From: Actinomyces haliotis
GTDB taxonomy: Bacteria; Actinomycetota; Actinomycetes; Actinomycetales; Actinomycetaceae
DNA: 64,000 nucleotides
Reading direction: 5' to 3'
Assembly (NCBI RefSeq): GCF_015355765.1
Contig: NZ_JACWNA010000018.1
Coordinates: 1 to 64,000 of the forward strand
Below the pieces are notes generated by a model. The model was given only the letters and a program-made list of their open reading frames with translations, was not told where the DNA came from and ran no database searches. This document shows, piece after piece, positions 1 to 7,258 of the stretch. The position numbers were made by a program, and so were the translations under genes. The first letter of the stretch is position 1. Every line of letters starts with the position of its first letter.

Positions 1-174
1 AGCCCTTGCGGTGGCCGGTGACAACACCCCCCGGATCATTGTGAAGACAGGGGCAAGACATCATGCCGACCACCGCTGGCCCGGCCACCGGCATCCCTCG
101 CCGGCAACCACCAACAAGGTAACGGGCGGCGCGCGACTGTGTCGATGACGACGCCCTCGTCAGGGCGGTGGACC
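1..174. other. Intergenic stretch before the ileS promoter
   Basis: I see no credible gene here. Short open frames in this stretch lack a ribosome-binding site and resemble no family I know. One perfect 9-bp inverted repeat (positions 10-18 and 81-89, GGTGGCCGG/CCGGCCACC) has a 62-nt spacer and is too loose to call a terminator. It may include the tail of an upstream transcription unit that lies outside the window. Confidence 0.4.
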
Positions 175-204
175 TGGAAACCTGCGCCGCCGCGCCGATA
201 CACT
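175..204 (+). promoter_or_regulatory. Candidate promoter for the ileS T-box leader
   Basis: A -10-like TACACT (199-204) lies 18 bp after a weak -35-like TGGAAA (175-180). Transcription would start near 211, which puts the whole T-box leader in the transcript. The placement fits but the -35 match is poor. Confidence 0.35.
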
Positions 205-239
205 CCCCACCACCAGGCGCTGACCCGGCCGGCGCCCGC

Positions 240-520
240 GGCTCACCCCGCGGGCCCGGGCATCACCGGCGAGCCTCCCGGAAGAACGGGCCCGTGCCGT
301 CCACGCGATGAGCCGGTGCCTCACTAGACCCGGGCGGGCGGGGCCCGCACAGCCCCCTGCGAGCGGCCGAGCACCGCCGTCGGACGTCCAGACGGGCGTC
401 GGACGGAGAGCACGGCAAGCGAGGTGGTACCGCGGTGCCGCCCGGCTCCCAGGTCACGGCCTGTGGAGGAGGGCCCGGCGTCGTCCTCGTGATGAAGAGG
501 TTCACGAGTAGACACGCGAG
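240..520 (+). ncRNA. T-box riboswitch leader of ileS (actinobacterial type)
   Basis: The T-box core GGTGGTACCGCGG is visible at 423-435, about 95 nt before the ileS start codon. Upstream, CGGGCCCG (251-258) can pair with CGGGCCCG (287-294) to form a short stem I. Its loop carries ATC (262-264), the isoleucine codon and so the likely specifier. An inner CCCG/CGGG hairpin lies at 277-290. T-box leaders sense the ratio of uncharged to charged tRNA. Actinobacterial ileS T-boxes usually have an ultrashort stem I and act on translation initiation rather than termination. I see no clear U-tract terminator before the start, which fits translational control. The T-box core is confident; the exact stem borders and specifier are inferred. 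Confidence 0.85.
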
Positions 521-529
521 GCACCAGCC

Positions 530-3500
530 ATGGCAGACGCCACCCAGACCACGCCGACGGGGGAGTCCTTCCACCCCGCCCAGTACCCGCTCCACCGCGC
601 GGGTGAGGGCGTCAACCCCTCCCCGTCCTTCCCCGCCATCGAGGAGGACGTGCTCGCCTACTGGAAGCAGGACGGCACCTTCCAGGCGTCCATTGACAAC
701 CGGCCCGCTCAGGACGACGACGGCCACTCCAACGAGTTCGTCTTCTACGACGGCCCGCCCTTCGCCAACGGCCTGCCCCACTACGGGCACCTCCTCACCG
801 GCTACGTCAAGGACGCCGTCGGCCGCTTCCAGACGCAGAACGGCAAGCGCGTCGAGCGCCGCTTCGGCTGGGACACCCACGGCCTGCCCGCCGAGCTCGA
901 GGCCCAGCGTCTCCTCGGCATCGACGACGTCACCGAGATCACCCGCCCCGGCGGCATCGGGATCGAGAAGTTCAACGAGGAGTGCCGCTCCTCCGTCCTC
1001 CGCTACACCCAGGAGTGGGAGGACTACGTCACCCGCCAGGCGCGCTGGGTCGACTTCGAGAACGACTACAAGACCCTCAACCCCGACTACATGGAGTCGG
1101 TCATCTGGGCCTTCAAGACCCTCTACGACAACGGTCTCGCCTACCAGGGCTACCGGGTCCTCCCGTACTGCTGGCACGACCGCACGCCCCTGAGCAACCA
1201 CGAGCTCAAGATGGACGACGACGTCTACCAGGACCGCCAGGACAACACCGTCACGGTCGGCATGCGCCTGACAGAGCCGCTCCTCGACGCCGCCGAGAAG
1301 CCCGAGCTCGTCCTCATCTGGACGACGACGCCGTGGACCCTCCCCTCCAACGAGGCGGTCGCCGTCGGCCCGGACATCGACTACGTCGCCGTGCGCGTCG
1401 CGGCCGACCTCGACTCGCCCGTCGCTGGGGAGACCGTCGTCGTCGGCGAGGCCCGCCTGGCCGCCTACGCCAAGGAGCTCGGTGAGGAGCCCGAGGTCGT
1501 CGCGCACCTCAAGGGCACCGACCTCGTCGGCCGCCGCTACCACCCGATCTTCGGCTACTTCGACGACGATGCCCACCGCGCCGAGGGCGCCGCCCCCGGC
1601 CCCAACGGCTGGACGATCATCTCCGGTGACTACGTCACCACCGAGGACGGCACCGGCCTCGTCCACATCGCCCCCGCCTTCGGTGAGGACGACATGTTCG
1701 TCTGCATGGAGGCCGGCATCCAGCCCGTCCTGCCCGTCGACGAGGGCGGCTGCTTCACCTCCGAGGTCCCTGACTACGAGGGGCTCCAGGTCTTCGACGC
1801 CAACAAGCCCGTCATCACCGACCTGCGCGACGGCACCGGCCCCATGGCCCGCCGCGACCCCGCCGTGCGCGCCGTCCTGGTCCAGCAGAAGAGCTTCGTA
1901 CACAGCTACCCGCACTGCTGGCGCTGCCGCAAGCCGCTCATCTACAAGGCCGTCTCCTCCTGGTTCGTCAAGGTCACCGCGATCCGTGACCGCATGGTCG
2001 AGCTCAACCAGCAGATCGAGTGGACGCCCGCCCACATCAAGGACGGCATCTTCGGGAACTGGCTTGCCGGCGCTCGCGACTGGTCCATCTCCCGCAACCG
2101 CTTCTGGGGCGCCCCCATCCCGGTGTGGCGCTCGGACGACCCGCGCTACCCCCGCGAGGACGTCTACGGCTCCTTCGAGGAGCTCGAGCGGGACTTCGGC
2201 GTCAAGGTCGACAACCTCCACCGGCCCTACATCGACGAGCTCGTGCGCCCCAACCCGGACGACCCGACGGGCAAGTCGATGATGCGTCGCATCCCGGACG
2301 TCCTGGACTGCTGGTTCGAGTCCGGCTCGATGCCCTACGCGCAGGTCCACTACCCCTTCGAGAACGTCGAGTGGTTCGAGTCGCACAACCCGGGCGACTT
2401 CATCGTGGAGTACATCGGCCAGACCCGCGGCTGGTTCTACACGCTGCACGTCCTGGCCACCGCGCTCTTCGACCGGCCCGCCTTCACGAGCGTCGTCTCC
2501 CACGGCATCCTCCTGGGCGACGACGGCCAGAAGATGAGCAAGTCGCTGCGCAACTACCCGGACGTCAACATGGTCTTCGACCGCGACGGCGCCGACGCCA
2601 TGCGCTGGTTCCTGCTGTCGAGCCCGGTCGTGCGCGGTGGGAACCTGTCCGTGACGGACCAGGCGATCCGCGACACCGTGCGGCAGGTCCTCCTGCCGCT
2701 GTGGAACACCTGGTACTTCTTCGCGCTCTACGCCGGCCAGGCCGACGGCGGGAAGGGGTACGTCACCCAGGGCGTCGACCTCGCCGACACGTCCCTCTTC
2801 GGCCCCAACGGCTCGCTCAACGTCATGGACCGCTACGTCCTGGCGCGCACGAAGGACCTTGCGCAGACCGTGCGCGCCCAGATGAGCGCCTACGACGTCA
2901 CCGGCGCCACGCAGACGATCCGCGACTTCCTCGACGTCCTCACCAACTGGTACCTGCGCACCTCCCGCTCGCGCTTCACCAGCCAGGACGCCGGCGTCTC
3001 GCACCCGGCCTTCGACACGCTGCACACCGTGCTGCGCGTCCTCATGGAGGTCCAGGCCCCGCTCGCCCCGCTCGTCTCCGAGGAGATCTGGCGCGGGCTC
3101 ACCGGCGGTCGCTCCGTCCACCTCACGGACTACCCGGAGCTGCCCGCGCTCGTCGCCAGCCCCGCGCTCGTCGCCGCCATGGACGAGGCCCGCGCCGCCG
3201 TCTCCGCGACGCTGTCGCTGCGCAAGGCCGAGAAGCTGCGCGTGCGCCAGCCGCTGCGCACCCTCACCGTCGCGACGACCGACCCGGCCGGGCTCGCGCC
3301 CTTCCGCTCGCTCATCGCCGAGGAGGTCAACGTCAAGGAGGTCCGCGTCCTCGACGCCGCCGACGCCGGCTACGAGGTGCACGAGGAGCTCACGCTCAAC
3401 CCGCGTGCCTTCTCCCCGGACGTCCGCAAGCTCACCTCGCGCCTGTTCAAGGCGCAGAAGGCGGGGGAGTGGACCCTCACCGAGGACGGCGACGTCCGCT

Positions 3501-3892
3501 TCGACGACGTGCTCGTCGATGGGAGCCCCGTCGTCCTCGAGGCGGAGGACTCCGCCTTCGAGCTGACGAGCCGCATCGACGTCGACGACGACTCCCTGTC
3601 CGCCACGATGCTGCCGTCCGGCGCCTTCGTCGTCCTCGACACCGCCCTGGACGAGGAGCTGGAGGCCGAGGGCTGGGCTCGCGACCTGGTCCGCCTCGTC
3701 ATGGACGAGCGCAAGGCCGCCGACCTCCAGGTCGGCGAGCCGATGCGAATGCGCCTGACCGTCCCGGCGGACAAGGGCGCGTGGACGGGAGCCCACCTCG
3801 ACCTCATCAAGGCCGAGACGAGCTGCGTGGCCGTCGACCTCGTCGAGACGCCCGAGGGCACGCAGCCCAGCGCGGAGGTCGTGCGCGCCTGA
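530..3892 (+). CDS. ileS: Isoleucine--tRNA ligase (IleRS, long eukaryote-like type)
   Basis: Class I aminoacyl-tRNA synthetase that charges tRNA-Ile in the cytoplasm, with an editing domain that removes misactivated valine. At 1120 aa it matches the longer type 2 IleRS found in many actinobacteria. The class I signatures are intact: HYGH at residues 84-87 and KMSKS at 668-672. The long insert between them is the CP1 editing domain, and the anticodon-binding region follows KMSKS. The ATG at 530 is preceded by GAGG at a workable distance. Type 2 enzymes generally tolerate mupirocin better than type 1 enzymes; this follows from the family and is not visible in the sequence. The gene is monocistronic, behind a T-box leader and followed by a strong terminator. 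Confidence 0.97.
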   Translation: MADATQTTPTGESFHPAQYPLHRAGEGVNPSPSFPAIEEDVLAYWKQDGTFQASIDNRPAQDDDGHSNEFVFYDGPPFANGLPHYGHLLTGYVKDAVGRFQTQNGKRVERRFGWDTHGLPAELEAQRLLGIDDVTEITRPGGIGIEKFNEECRSSVLRYTQEWEDYVTRQARWVDFENDYKTLNPDYMESVIWAFKTLYDNGLAYQGYRVLPYCWHDRTPLSNHELKMDDDVYQDRQDNTVTVGMRLTEPLLDAAEKPELVLIWTTTPWTLPSNEAVAVGPDIDYVAVRVAADLDSPVAGETVVVGEARLAAYAKELGEEPEVVAHLKGTDLVGRRYHPIFGYFDDDAHRAEGAAPGPNGWTIISGDYVTTEDGTGLVHIAPAFGEDDMFVCMEAGIQPVLPVDEGGCFTSEVPDYEGLQVFDANKPVITDLRDGTGPMARRDPAVRAVLVQQKSFVHSYPHCWRCRKPLIYKAVSSWFVKVTAIRDRMVELNQQIEWTPAHIKDGIFGNWLAGARDWSISRNRFWGAPIPVWRSDDPRYPREDVYGSFEELERDFGVKVDNLHRPYIDELVRPNPDDPTGKSMMRRIPDVLDCWFESGSMPYAQVHYPFENVEWFESHNPGDFIVEYIGQTRGWFYTLHVLATALFDRPAFTSVVSHGILLGDDGQKMSKSLRNYPDVNMVFDRDGADAMRWFLLSSPVVRGGNLSVTDQAIRDTVRQVLLPLWNTWYFFALYAGQADGGKGYVTQGVDLADTSLFGPNGSLNVMDRYVLARTKDLAQTVRAQMSAYDVTGATQTIRDFLDVLTNWYLRTSRSRFTSQDAGVSHPAFDTLHTVLRVLMEVQAPLAPLVSEEIWRGLTGGRSVHLTDYPELPALVASPALVAAMDEARAAVSATLSLRKAEKLRVRQPLRTLTVATTDPAGLAPFRSLIAEEVNVKEVRVLDAADAGYEVHEELTLNPRAFSPDVRKLTSRLFKAQKAGEWTLTEDGDVRFDDVLVDGSPVVLEAEDSAFELTSRIDVDDDSLSATMLPSGAFVVLDTALDEELEAEGWARDLVRLVMDERKAADLQVGEPMRMRLTVPADKGAWTGAHLDLIKAETSCVAVDLVETPEGTQPSAEVVRA

Positions 3893-3905
3893 GGCGGTGC
3901 GCTGG

Positions 3906-3956
3906 CGGGACCCCGCCGAGACCGTCACCTCAGGTGACCGTCTCGGCGGGGTCCCG
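3906..3956. terminator. Strong hairpin terminator after ileS
   Basis: Two 24-bp arms with one mismatch and a 3-nt TCA loop, starting CGGGACCCCGCC and ending GGCGGGGTCCCG. The hairpin begins 13 nt after the ileS stop. There is no U-tract, which is common in high-GC actinobacteria. Confidence 0.85.
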
Positions 3957-4017
3957 TCGTGCCGGGTGCTAGCACGGCAGCGTCGTGGAGGTCCCAGGGA
4001 GGGGCGCGGGGAGCGAC

Positions 4018-4023
4018 TAGGCT
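4018..4023 (+). promoter_or_regulatory. -10 box upstream of the TetR-like gene
   Basis: TAGGCT lies 7 nt before the first GTG of the heptamer repeat (4031). This is the spacing seen at several leaderless genes in this window. Confidence 0.5.
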
Positions 4024-4065
4024 CTGCCGCGTGCCGCGTGCCGCGTGCCGCGTGCCGCGTGCCAC
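4024..4065 (+). repeat. Heptanucleotide tandem repeat (GTGCCGC) across the TetR-like start
   Basis: Four perfect GTGCCGC units (4031-4058) are flanked by two imperfect ones (CTGCCGC and GTGCCAC). Each unit carries a GTG. Since 7 is not a multiple of 3, successive GTGs fall in different frames, and only those at 4038 and 4059 are in frame with the downstream regulator. Copy-number change by slippage would alter which frame the first GTG feeds. Confidence 0.8.
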
Positions 4066-4664
4066 GCGCAAGCAGTCTCGAGGAGGAGCGACCGCCGTCG
4101 ACGACGAGGGCGTACCGCGCGCTGCGCGACGCCGTCGTCCGGCTCGCCGCGACCCGCCCCGTCGGGGAGCTGTCGGTGTCTGAGGTGTGCTGGGAGGCGC
4201 ACGTCTCGCGCGACTCCTTCTACCGTCTCGCCTCCAGCCCCACCGACGTCCTCGCCGACTACCTCTACGAGGACCACGACGTCACCGAGGTCGTTGACGC
4301 CGGCGCCCCCGCCGGAGGAGACAGTCTCGTCGTGGCCATGCGCCTGCTCGTGCAGCACGTCGCGCGCAACGTGGTGATCTACCGGCGCAACGTCGAGCCG
4401 CACCTACCCGCCGTCGTGCAGGACGCGCTCCTGCGACGCACCCGGGAGGTCATCGAGGCTCACGTGCGCCGCTCGCCCCACCTCGTCCCGCGCGTGCCCG
4501 CGGACGCGCACGGCCTCGCGCACGACGCCTTCGTCTCCTACCTCGCCTTCGCCGTGCTCGGCGCCACGGAGTCCCTCGTGCGCAGCGGCGGCATCGACGA
4601 CGAGGAGCTCTCGGTGGCGGTCCTGCGCGCCGCGATCTCCCCGGCCTGGGTGGGGGAGGCCTGA
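4059..4664 (+). CDS. TetR/AcrR-like transcriptional regulator
   Basis: About 201 aa from GTG 4059. The N-terminal part (roughly residues 15-60) looks like a TetR helix-turn-helix, with SVSEVCWEAHVSRDSFYR as the recognition region. The rest is helical, with no recognisable ligand pocket signature. TetR proteins usually repress a neighbouring gene and are released by a small ligand; the target here is unknown. The start is uncertain because the coding frame opens inside a GTGCCGC repeat: GTG 4038 and GTG 4059 are both in frame, while the GTG closest to the ideal distance from the -10 box (4031) is out of frame and hits a stop at 4183. An AGGAGG-like stretch lies just downstream, inside the gene. 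It converges with the HAD phosphatase gene. Confidence 0.7.
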   Translation: MPRASSLEEERPPSTTRAYRALRDAVVRLAATRPVGELSVSEVCWEAHVSRDSFYRLASSPTDVLADYLYEDHDVTEVVDAGAPAGGDSLVVAMRLLVQHVARNVVIYRRNVEPHLPAVVQDALLRRTREVIEAHVRRSPHLVPRVPADAHGLAHDAFVSYLAFAVLGATESLVRSGGIDDEELSVAVLRAAISPAWVGEA

Positions 4665-4688
4665 CAGCCCGGCCCCGGCGCCGCTGAG

Positions 4689-4727
4689 GCTCGGGACCCT
4701 CGTGAGCCCCGGGGCTCAGTCCCGAGC
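4689..4727. terminator. Bidirectional terminator between the TetR-like and HAD genes
   Basis: Outer arms GCTCGGGAC/GTCCCGAGC (9 bp) enclose an inner TGAGCCCC/GGGGCTCA stem. It sits at the convergent junction and includes the last codons of the HAD gene on the minus strand. Confidence 0.65.
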
Positions 4728-5528
4728 GGTGACGAGCTCGACGATCTCCCCGACGCCCTCGTGGATGGCGTACGGGCGGAAGGGGTAGGTCTCGACGTCA
4801 CCGCGCGAGGTCGAGCCGGTGAGGACCAGGTGGGTGCGCAGCCCCGCCTCGACGCCCGCGCGCACGTCGGTGTCCATGCGGTCCCCGATGAGCGCCGTCG
4901 ACTCCGAGTGCGCGCCGATCGCGTTGAGCCCGGCCCGGATCATGACGGGGTTGGGCTTGCCGACGAAGTACGGGGAGCGGCCCGTCGCCGTGCGGATCAT
5001 CGCCGCCACCGAGCCCGTGGCCGGCAGCGTGCCCTCGTCGGAGGGGCCGGTCGTGTCCGGGTTCGTCGCGATGAACTTCGCGCCGCCCTCGATGAGGCGG
5101 ATGGCGTGCGTGAGAGCGTTGAAGGAGTAGTTCCGCGTCTCCCCGAGGACGACGTACTCCGGGTCCTGCTCCGTCATCACGTAGCCGGCGGAGTGGAGCG
5201 CGGTGGTGAGCCCGGCCTCCCCGATGACGAAGGCGGAGGACTCCGGGGACTGCTGGGTGAGGAAGGCGGCCGTCGCGTTGGCGGAGGTCCAGATCCGGTC
5301 CTCGGGCACGTGCAGCCCCGAGCGCTCGAGCCGGGCGGACAGGTCCCGGTTGGTGTAGATCGAGTTGTTCGTCAGGACGAGGAAGGGGACCTCGCGCTCG
5401 GTGAGGGTGTCGATGAGCCCCTGGGCGCCGGGCAGGGCGTTGTTCTCGCGCACGAGGACGCCGTCCATGTCCGTGAGCCACGCGGTGATCGGGGCGTCCT
5501 CCTCGTTCGGTCCCGACATGATCTCCAT
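4716..5528 (-). CDS. HAD superfamily phosphatase, class IIA (NagD-like)
   Basis: 270 aa. The HAD motif I is DMDGVLV near residue 20, motif II is LTNNS near residue 58, and the C-terminal motifs are FVGKPNPVMI (lysine of motif III) and ALIGDRMDTDV (acidic pair of motif IV). The cap region between motifs II and III is the C2 type of NagD/AraL/PNPase-like phosphatases. These hydrolyse small phosphorylated metabolites such as nucleotides and sugar phosphates; the substrate cannot be told from sequence. The ATG at 5528 is chosen because AGGAG lies 8 nt upstream; a second ATG lies three codons further in. It converges with the TetR-like gene and diverges from the small HTH gene. Confidence 0.88.
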   Translation of the reverse strand: MEIMSGPNEEDAPITAWLTDMDGVLVRENNALPGAQGLIDTLTEREVPFLVLTNNSIYTNRDLSARLERSGLHVPEDRIWTSANATAAFLTQQSPESSAFVIGEAGLTTALHSAGYVMTEQDPEYVVLGETRNYSFNALTHAIRLIEGGAKFIATNPDTTGPSDEGTLPATGSVAAMIRTATGRSPYFVGKPNPVMIRAGLNAIGAHSESTALIGDRMDTDVRAGVEAGLRTHLVLTGSTSRGDVETYPFRPYAIHEGVGEIVELVTARD

Positions 5529-5657
5529 GGTCCTCACTCCTGCCTCGTCCGCGCCCCAGGTGGTCGGGGCGGCGCCCCAGACGCCTGGGACGGGCGCCGT
5601 GCGGCGCCGCCACCAGCCTAGTGACGGCGGCGGGCGCCGACGGACCTGAGCAACGAG

Positions 5658-5690
5658 GGTTGACAGACGGATCGGCGTCAACCATGGTTG
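5658..5690 (+). promoter_or_regulatory. Promoter with overlapping palindromic operators for the small HTH gene
   Basis: A consensus -35 TTGACA (5660-5665), a 17-bp spacer and a -10-like CATGGT (5683-5688), the latter 6 nt before the ATG. The inverted repeat GGTTGAC (5658-5664) / GTCAACC (5677-5683) covers the -35 and reaches the -10. A perfect 12-bp palindrome CAACCATGGTTG (5679-5690) covers the -10. This is a strong candidate for autoregulation by the HTH protein encoded just downstream. Confidence 0.65.
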
Positions 5691-5694
5691 CTCC

Positions 5695-5946
5695 ATGGAC
5701 GAGATGGACGCCGCGCGCGCCGCCGCGGACACGACCGACCCCGTGCAGGGGCTGCGCGCCGTCGCCACGCTCCGCCGCCTCACCGAGGAGCTCGAGCTCC
5801 GCCAGGTCGAGGCGGCCCTGCGCTCCGGCATGAGCTGGGCGCAGGTCGCCGCGGCGCTCGGCGTCACCCGCCAGGCCGTCCACAAGCGGTTCGCCCGACG
5901 GGTGGACCCCGCCCTCGCCCGCCACCGGACAGGAGACCGACCGTGA
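5695..5946 (+). CDS. Small helix-turn-helix protein
   Basis: 83 aa. Residues about 20-70 form a short helical DNA-binding domain with the sigma-like HTH segment MSWAQVAAALGVTRQAVHKR. There is no other domain. The ATG lies 6 nt after the -10 box, so the mRNA may be leaderless. Its stop overlaps the GTG of the next gene (GTGA), so the two are translationally coupled. Similar small HTH proteins paired with Clp-N-domain proteins occur in actinobacteria, but I know of no established function. By position it probably regulates its own operon. Confidence 0.8.
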   Translation: MDEMDAARAAADTTDPVQGLRAVATLRRLTEELELRQVEAALRSGMSWAQVAAALGVTRQAVHKRFARRVDPALARHRTGDRP

Positions 5947-7007
5947 GAGCCTCACGCTGGACCACCGACATCCTCGCCTCGCTCACCACCATGGCCGCCG
6001 CCGGCGTCGAGGCACGCCTCGCCGGGCGCGCCACCATCACCCTCGACGACCTCCTCGTCGGCCTCCTCCTCACCGGAGGCCCCGCCACGCGCGTGCTCAC
6101 CCGCCACGGCGCGAGCGTCGAGGGGCTCCGTAAGGCCGTCGCCGGGCGCGACGCCGACGACCTCGCCTCCCTCGGCCTGGACCCCTCGGCCCTGCCCGCC
6201 CCGAAGCGCCTGCCCTTCCCCGAGGCCTGGCGCGAGTCCCGGGAGATGGCGCTCGCCCCCGGGATCGAGGACCTGCTCTCCTCCGCCCAGGGGGAGCGGG
6301 CGCTCCTCACCGCCCTCCTCACCCACGCCAGCGGCGGGCCCGCCGCCGCGCTGGAGCGCTCGGGCGTGAGCGTCGCGGAGGTTCTCGCCGACGAGGACTG
6401 GGCTCCCGTGCCCTCCACGTCCCGTCCGCGCGGCGTGCCCGAGCTCCTCGACGGGCCGACGGCGACGACGCAGGTCAGCCGCTTCATCGCCGCCGGGTAC
6501 GAGGACGTGCGCGAGCTCGTCCGCGATCCCGCGCGCCTCCACGAGTGGCTCATGCCCGGGGAGCGCCTCGCCTACGGCGGCGACGGCGACGGCGCCGGTG
6601 CCGGCCGCGCAGGCCTCGCTGAGGCCACCGACGGCGTCTTCGGCACTCCGCGCGAGGAGCCGGCGGGAGCCTGGACGCTCATCGAGCACTCCTCACGCAA
6701 GGGAACCGCCCGCCAGCGCCTCGATCGCGTCCTCGACGAGCCGCGTGGGGAGGGCTGGCGCGTCGCCTGGCTCGCGAGCTGGGTGGACCAGCCTGCCCGG
6801 GAGCCGCGCACCTTCCTCCTCGTCCTGGACCTGCGCCCCGACGGGCCGGGCACGGCCGTGCGCCTGACGCGTCAGGTGCGCGGCTGGGGGCCGCTGGCCT
6901 GGGCCGGACGCGCCGTCGCCCGCGCCGTCGGGGCGGTCTCCGCGGCGAGCGAGACCTGGTCCCTCGCCCAGCTCCTCCACGCGAGCCCCGCCGAGCCGAG
7001 GCCCTGA
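5943..7007 (+). CDS. Clp N-terminal (ClpR) repeat protein with SRPBCC-like C-terminus
   Basis: 354 aa from the GTG that overlaps the upstream stop. Residues about 1-150 resemble the double Clp-N repeat: WTTDILASLTTMAAAGVEAR, then TITLDDLLVGLLLTGG, and a second half with EREMALAPGIEDLL-like helices. This domain binds substrates or adaptors in ClpA/ClpC, but no AAA+ ATPase domain is present. The C-terminal half (about 170-354) has the alternating strands and long last helix of SRPBCC/START-like ligand-binding folds; this is a weaker call. It is cotranscribed with the small HTH gene. Role unknown: it may sense a ligand or degradation state and control the HTH partner. That is inference. Confidence 0.65.
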   Translation: MRASRWTTDILASLTTMAAAGVEARLAGRATITLDDLLVGLLLTGGPATRVLTRHGASVEGLRKAVAGRDADDLASLGLDPSALPAPKRLPFPEAWRESREMALAPGIEDLLSSAQGERALLTALLTHASGGPAAALERSGVSVAEVLADEDWAPVPSTSRPRGVPELLDGPTATTQVSRFIAAGYEDVRELVRDPARLHEWLMPGERLAYGGDGDGAGAGRAGLAEATDGVFGTPREEPAGAWTLIEHSSRKGTARQRLDRVLDEPRGEGWRVAWLASWVDQPAREPRTFLLVLDLRPDGPGTAVRLTRQVRGWGPLAWAGRAVARAVGAVSAASETWSLAQLLHASPAEPRP

Positions 7008-7190
7008 GGCGCACGCTGTCCGCTACCGGCCACGCACCACCACCTCGACCACGACGCGTTCCCGCTGAGCGCGACGCCTGCGCCGTCGTGCTCGACCGGA
7101 AGGCGTCGATCTCGGTGCGCAGGCGACGCTGCCACTCGCCCCGCGAGGCCCAGCCGGACCTGCTGGGAACAGGACGCGGGGCGTCGTCGT

Positions 7191-7196
7191 TAGGCT
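7191..7196 (+). promoter_or_regulatory. -10 box of folC
   Basis: TAGGCT, 5 nt before an in-frame GTG (7202) and 62 nt before the ATG with a Shine-Dalgarno sequence. No clear -35. Confidence 0.5.
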
Positions 7197-7258
7197 TGTC
7201 CGTGCCCGCGGCGCGAGAACGCAGCGAGCCGGTCCGACCCGCCACCCCAGGGAGCACG

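Noticed and set aside
779-793. Possible altered HIGH motif giving strong mupirocin resistance in IleRS
   Set aside because: The motif reads HYGH, with both histidines in normal places, so the rearranged signature linked to extreme resistance is absent.
263-3928. A 1221-codon open frame antisense to ileS
   Set aside because: High-GC coding DNA keeps other frames open. The frame has no family resemblance or ribosome-binding site, and lies wholly opposite a confirmed synthetase.
4031-4183. Short 50-codon frame from the first GTG of the heptamer repeat as a real small gene
   Set aside because: Its sequence is an Arg/Ala-rich shadow of the TetR-like frame with no own features; it matters only as the possible off phase of the regulator.
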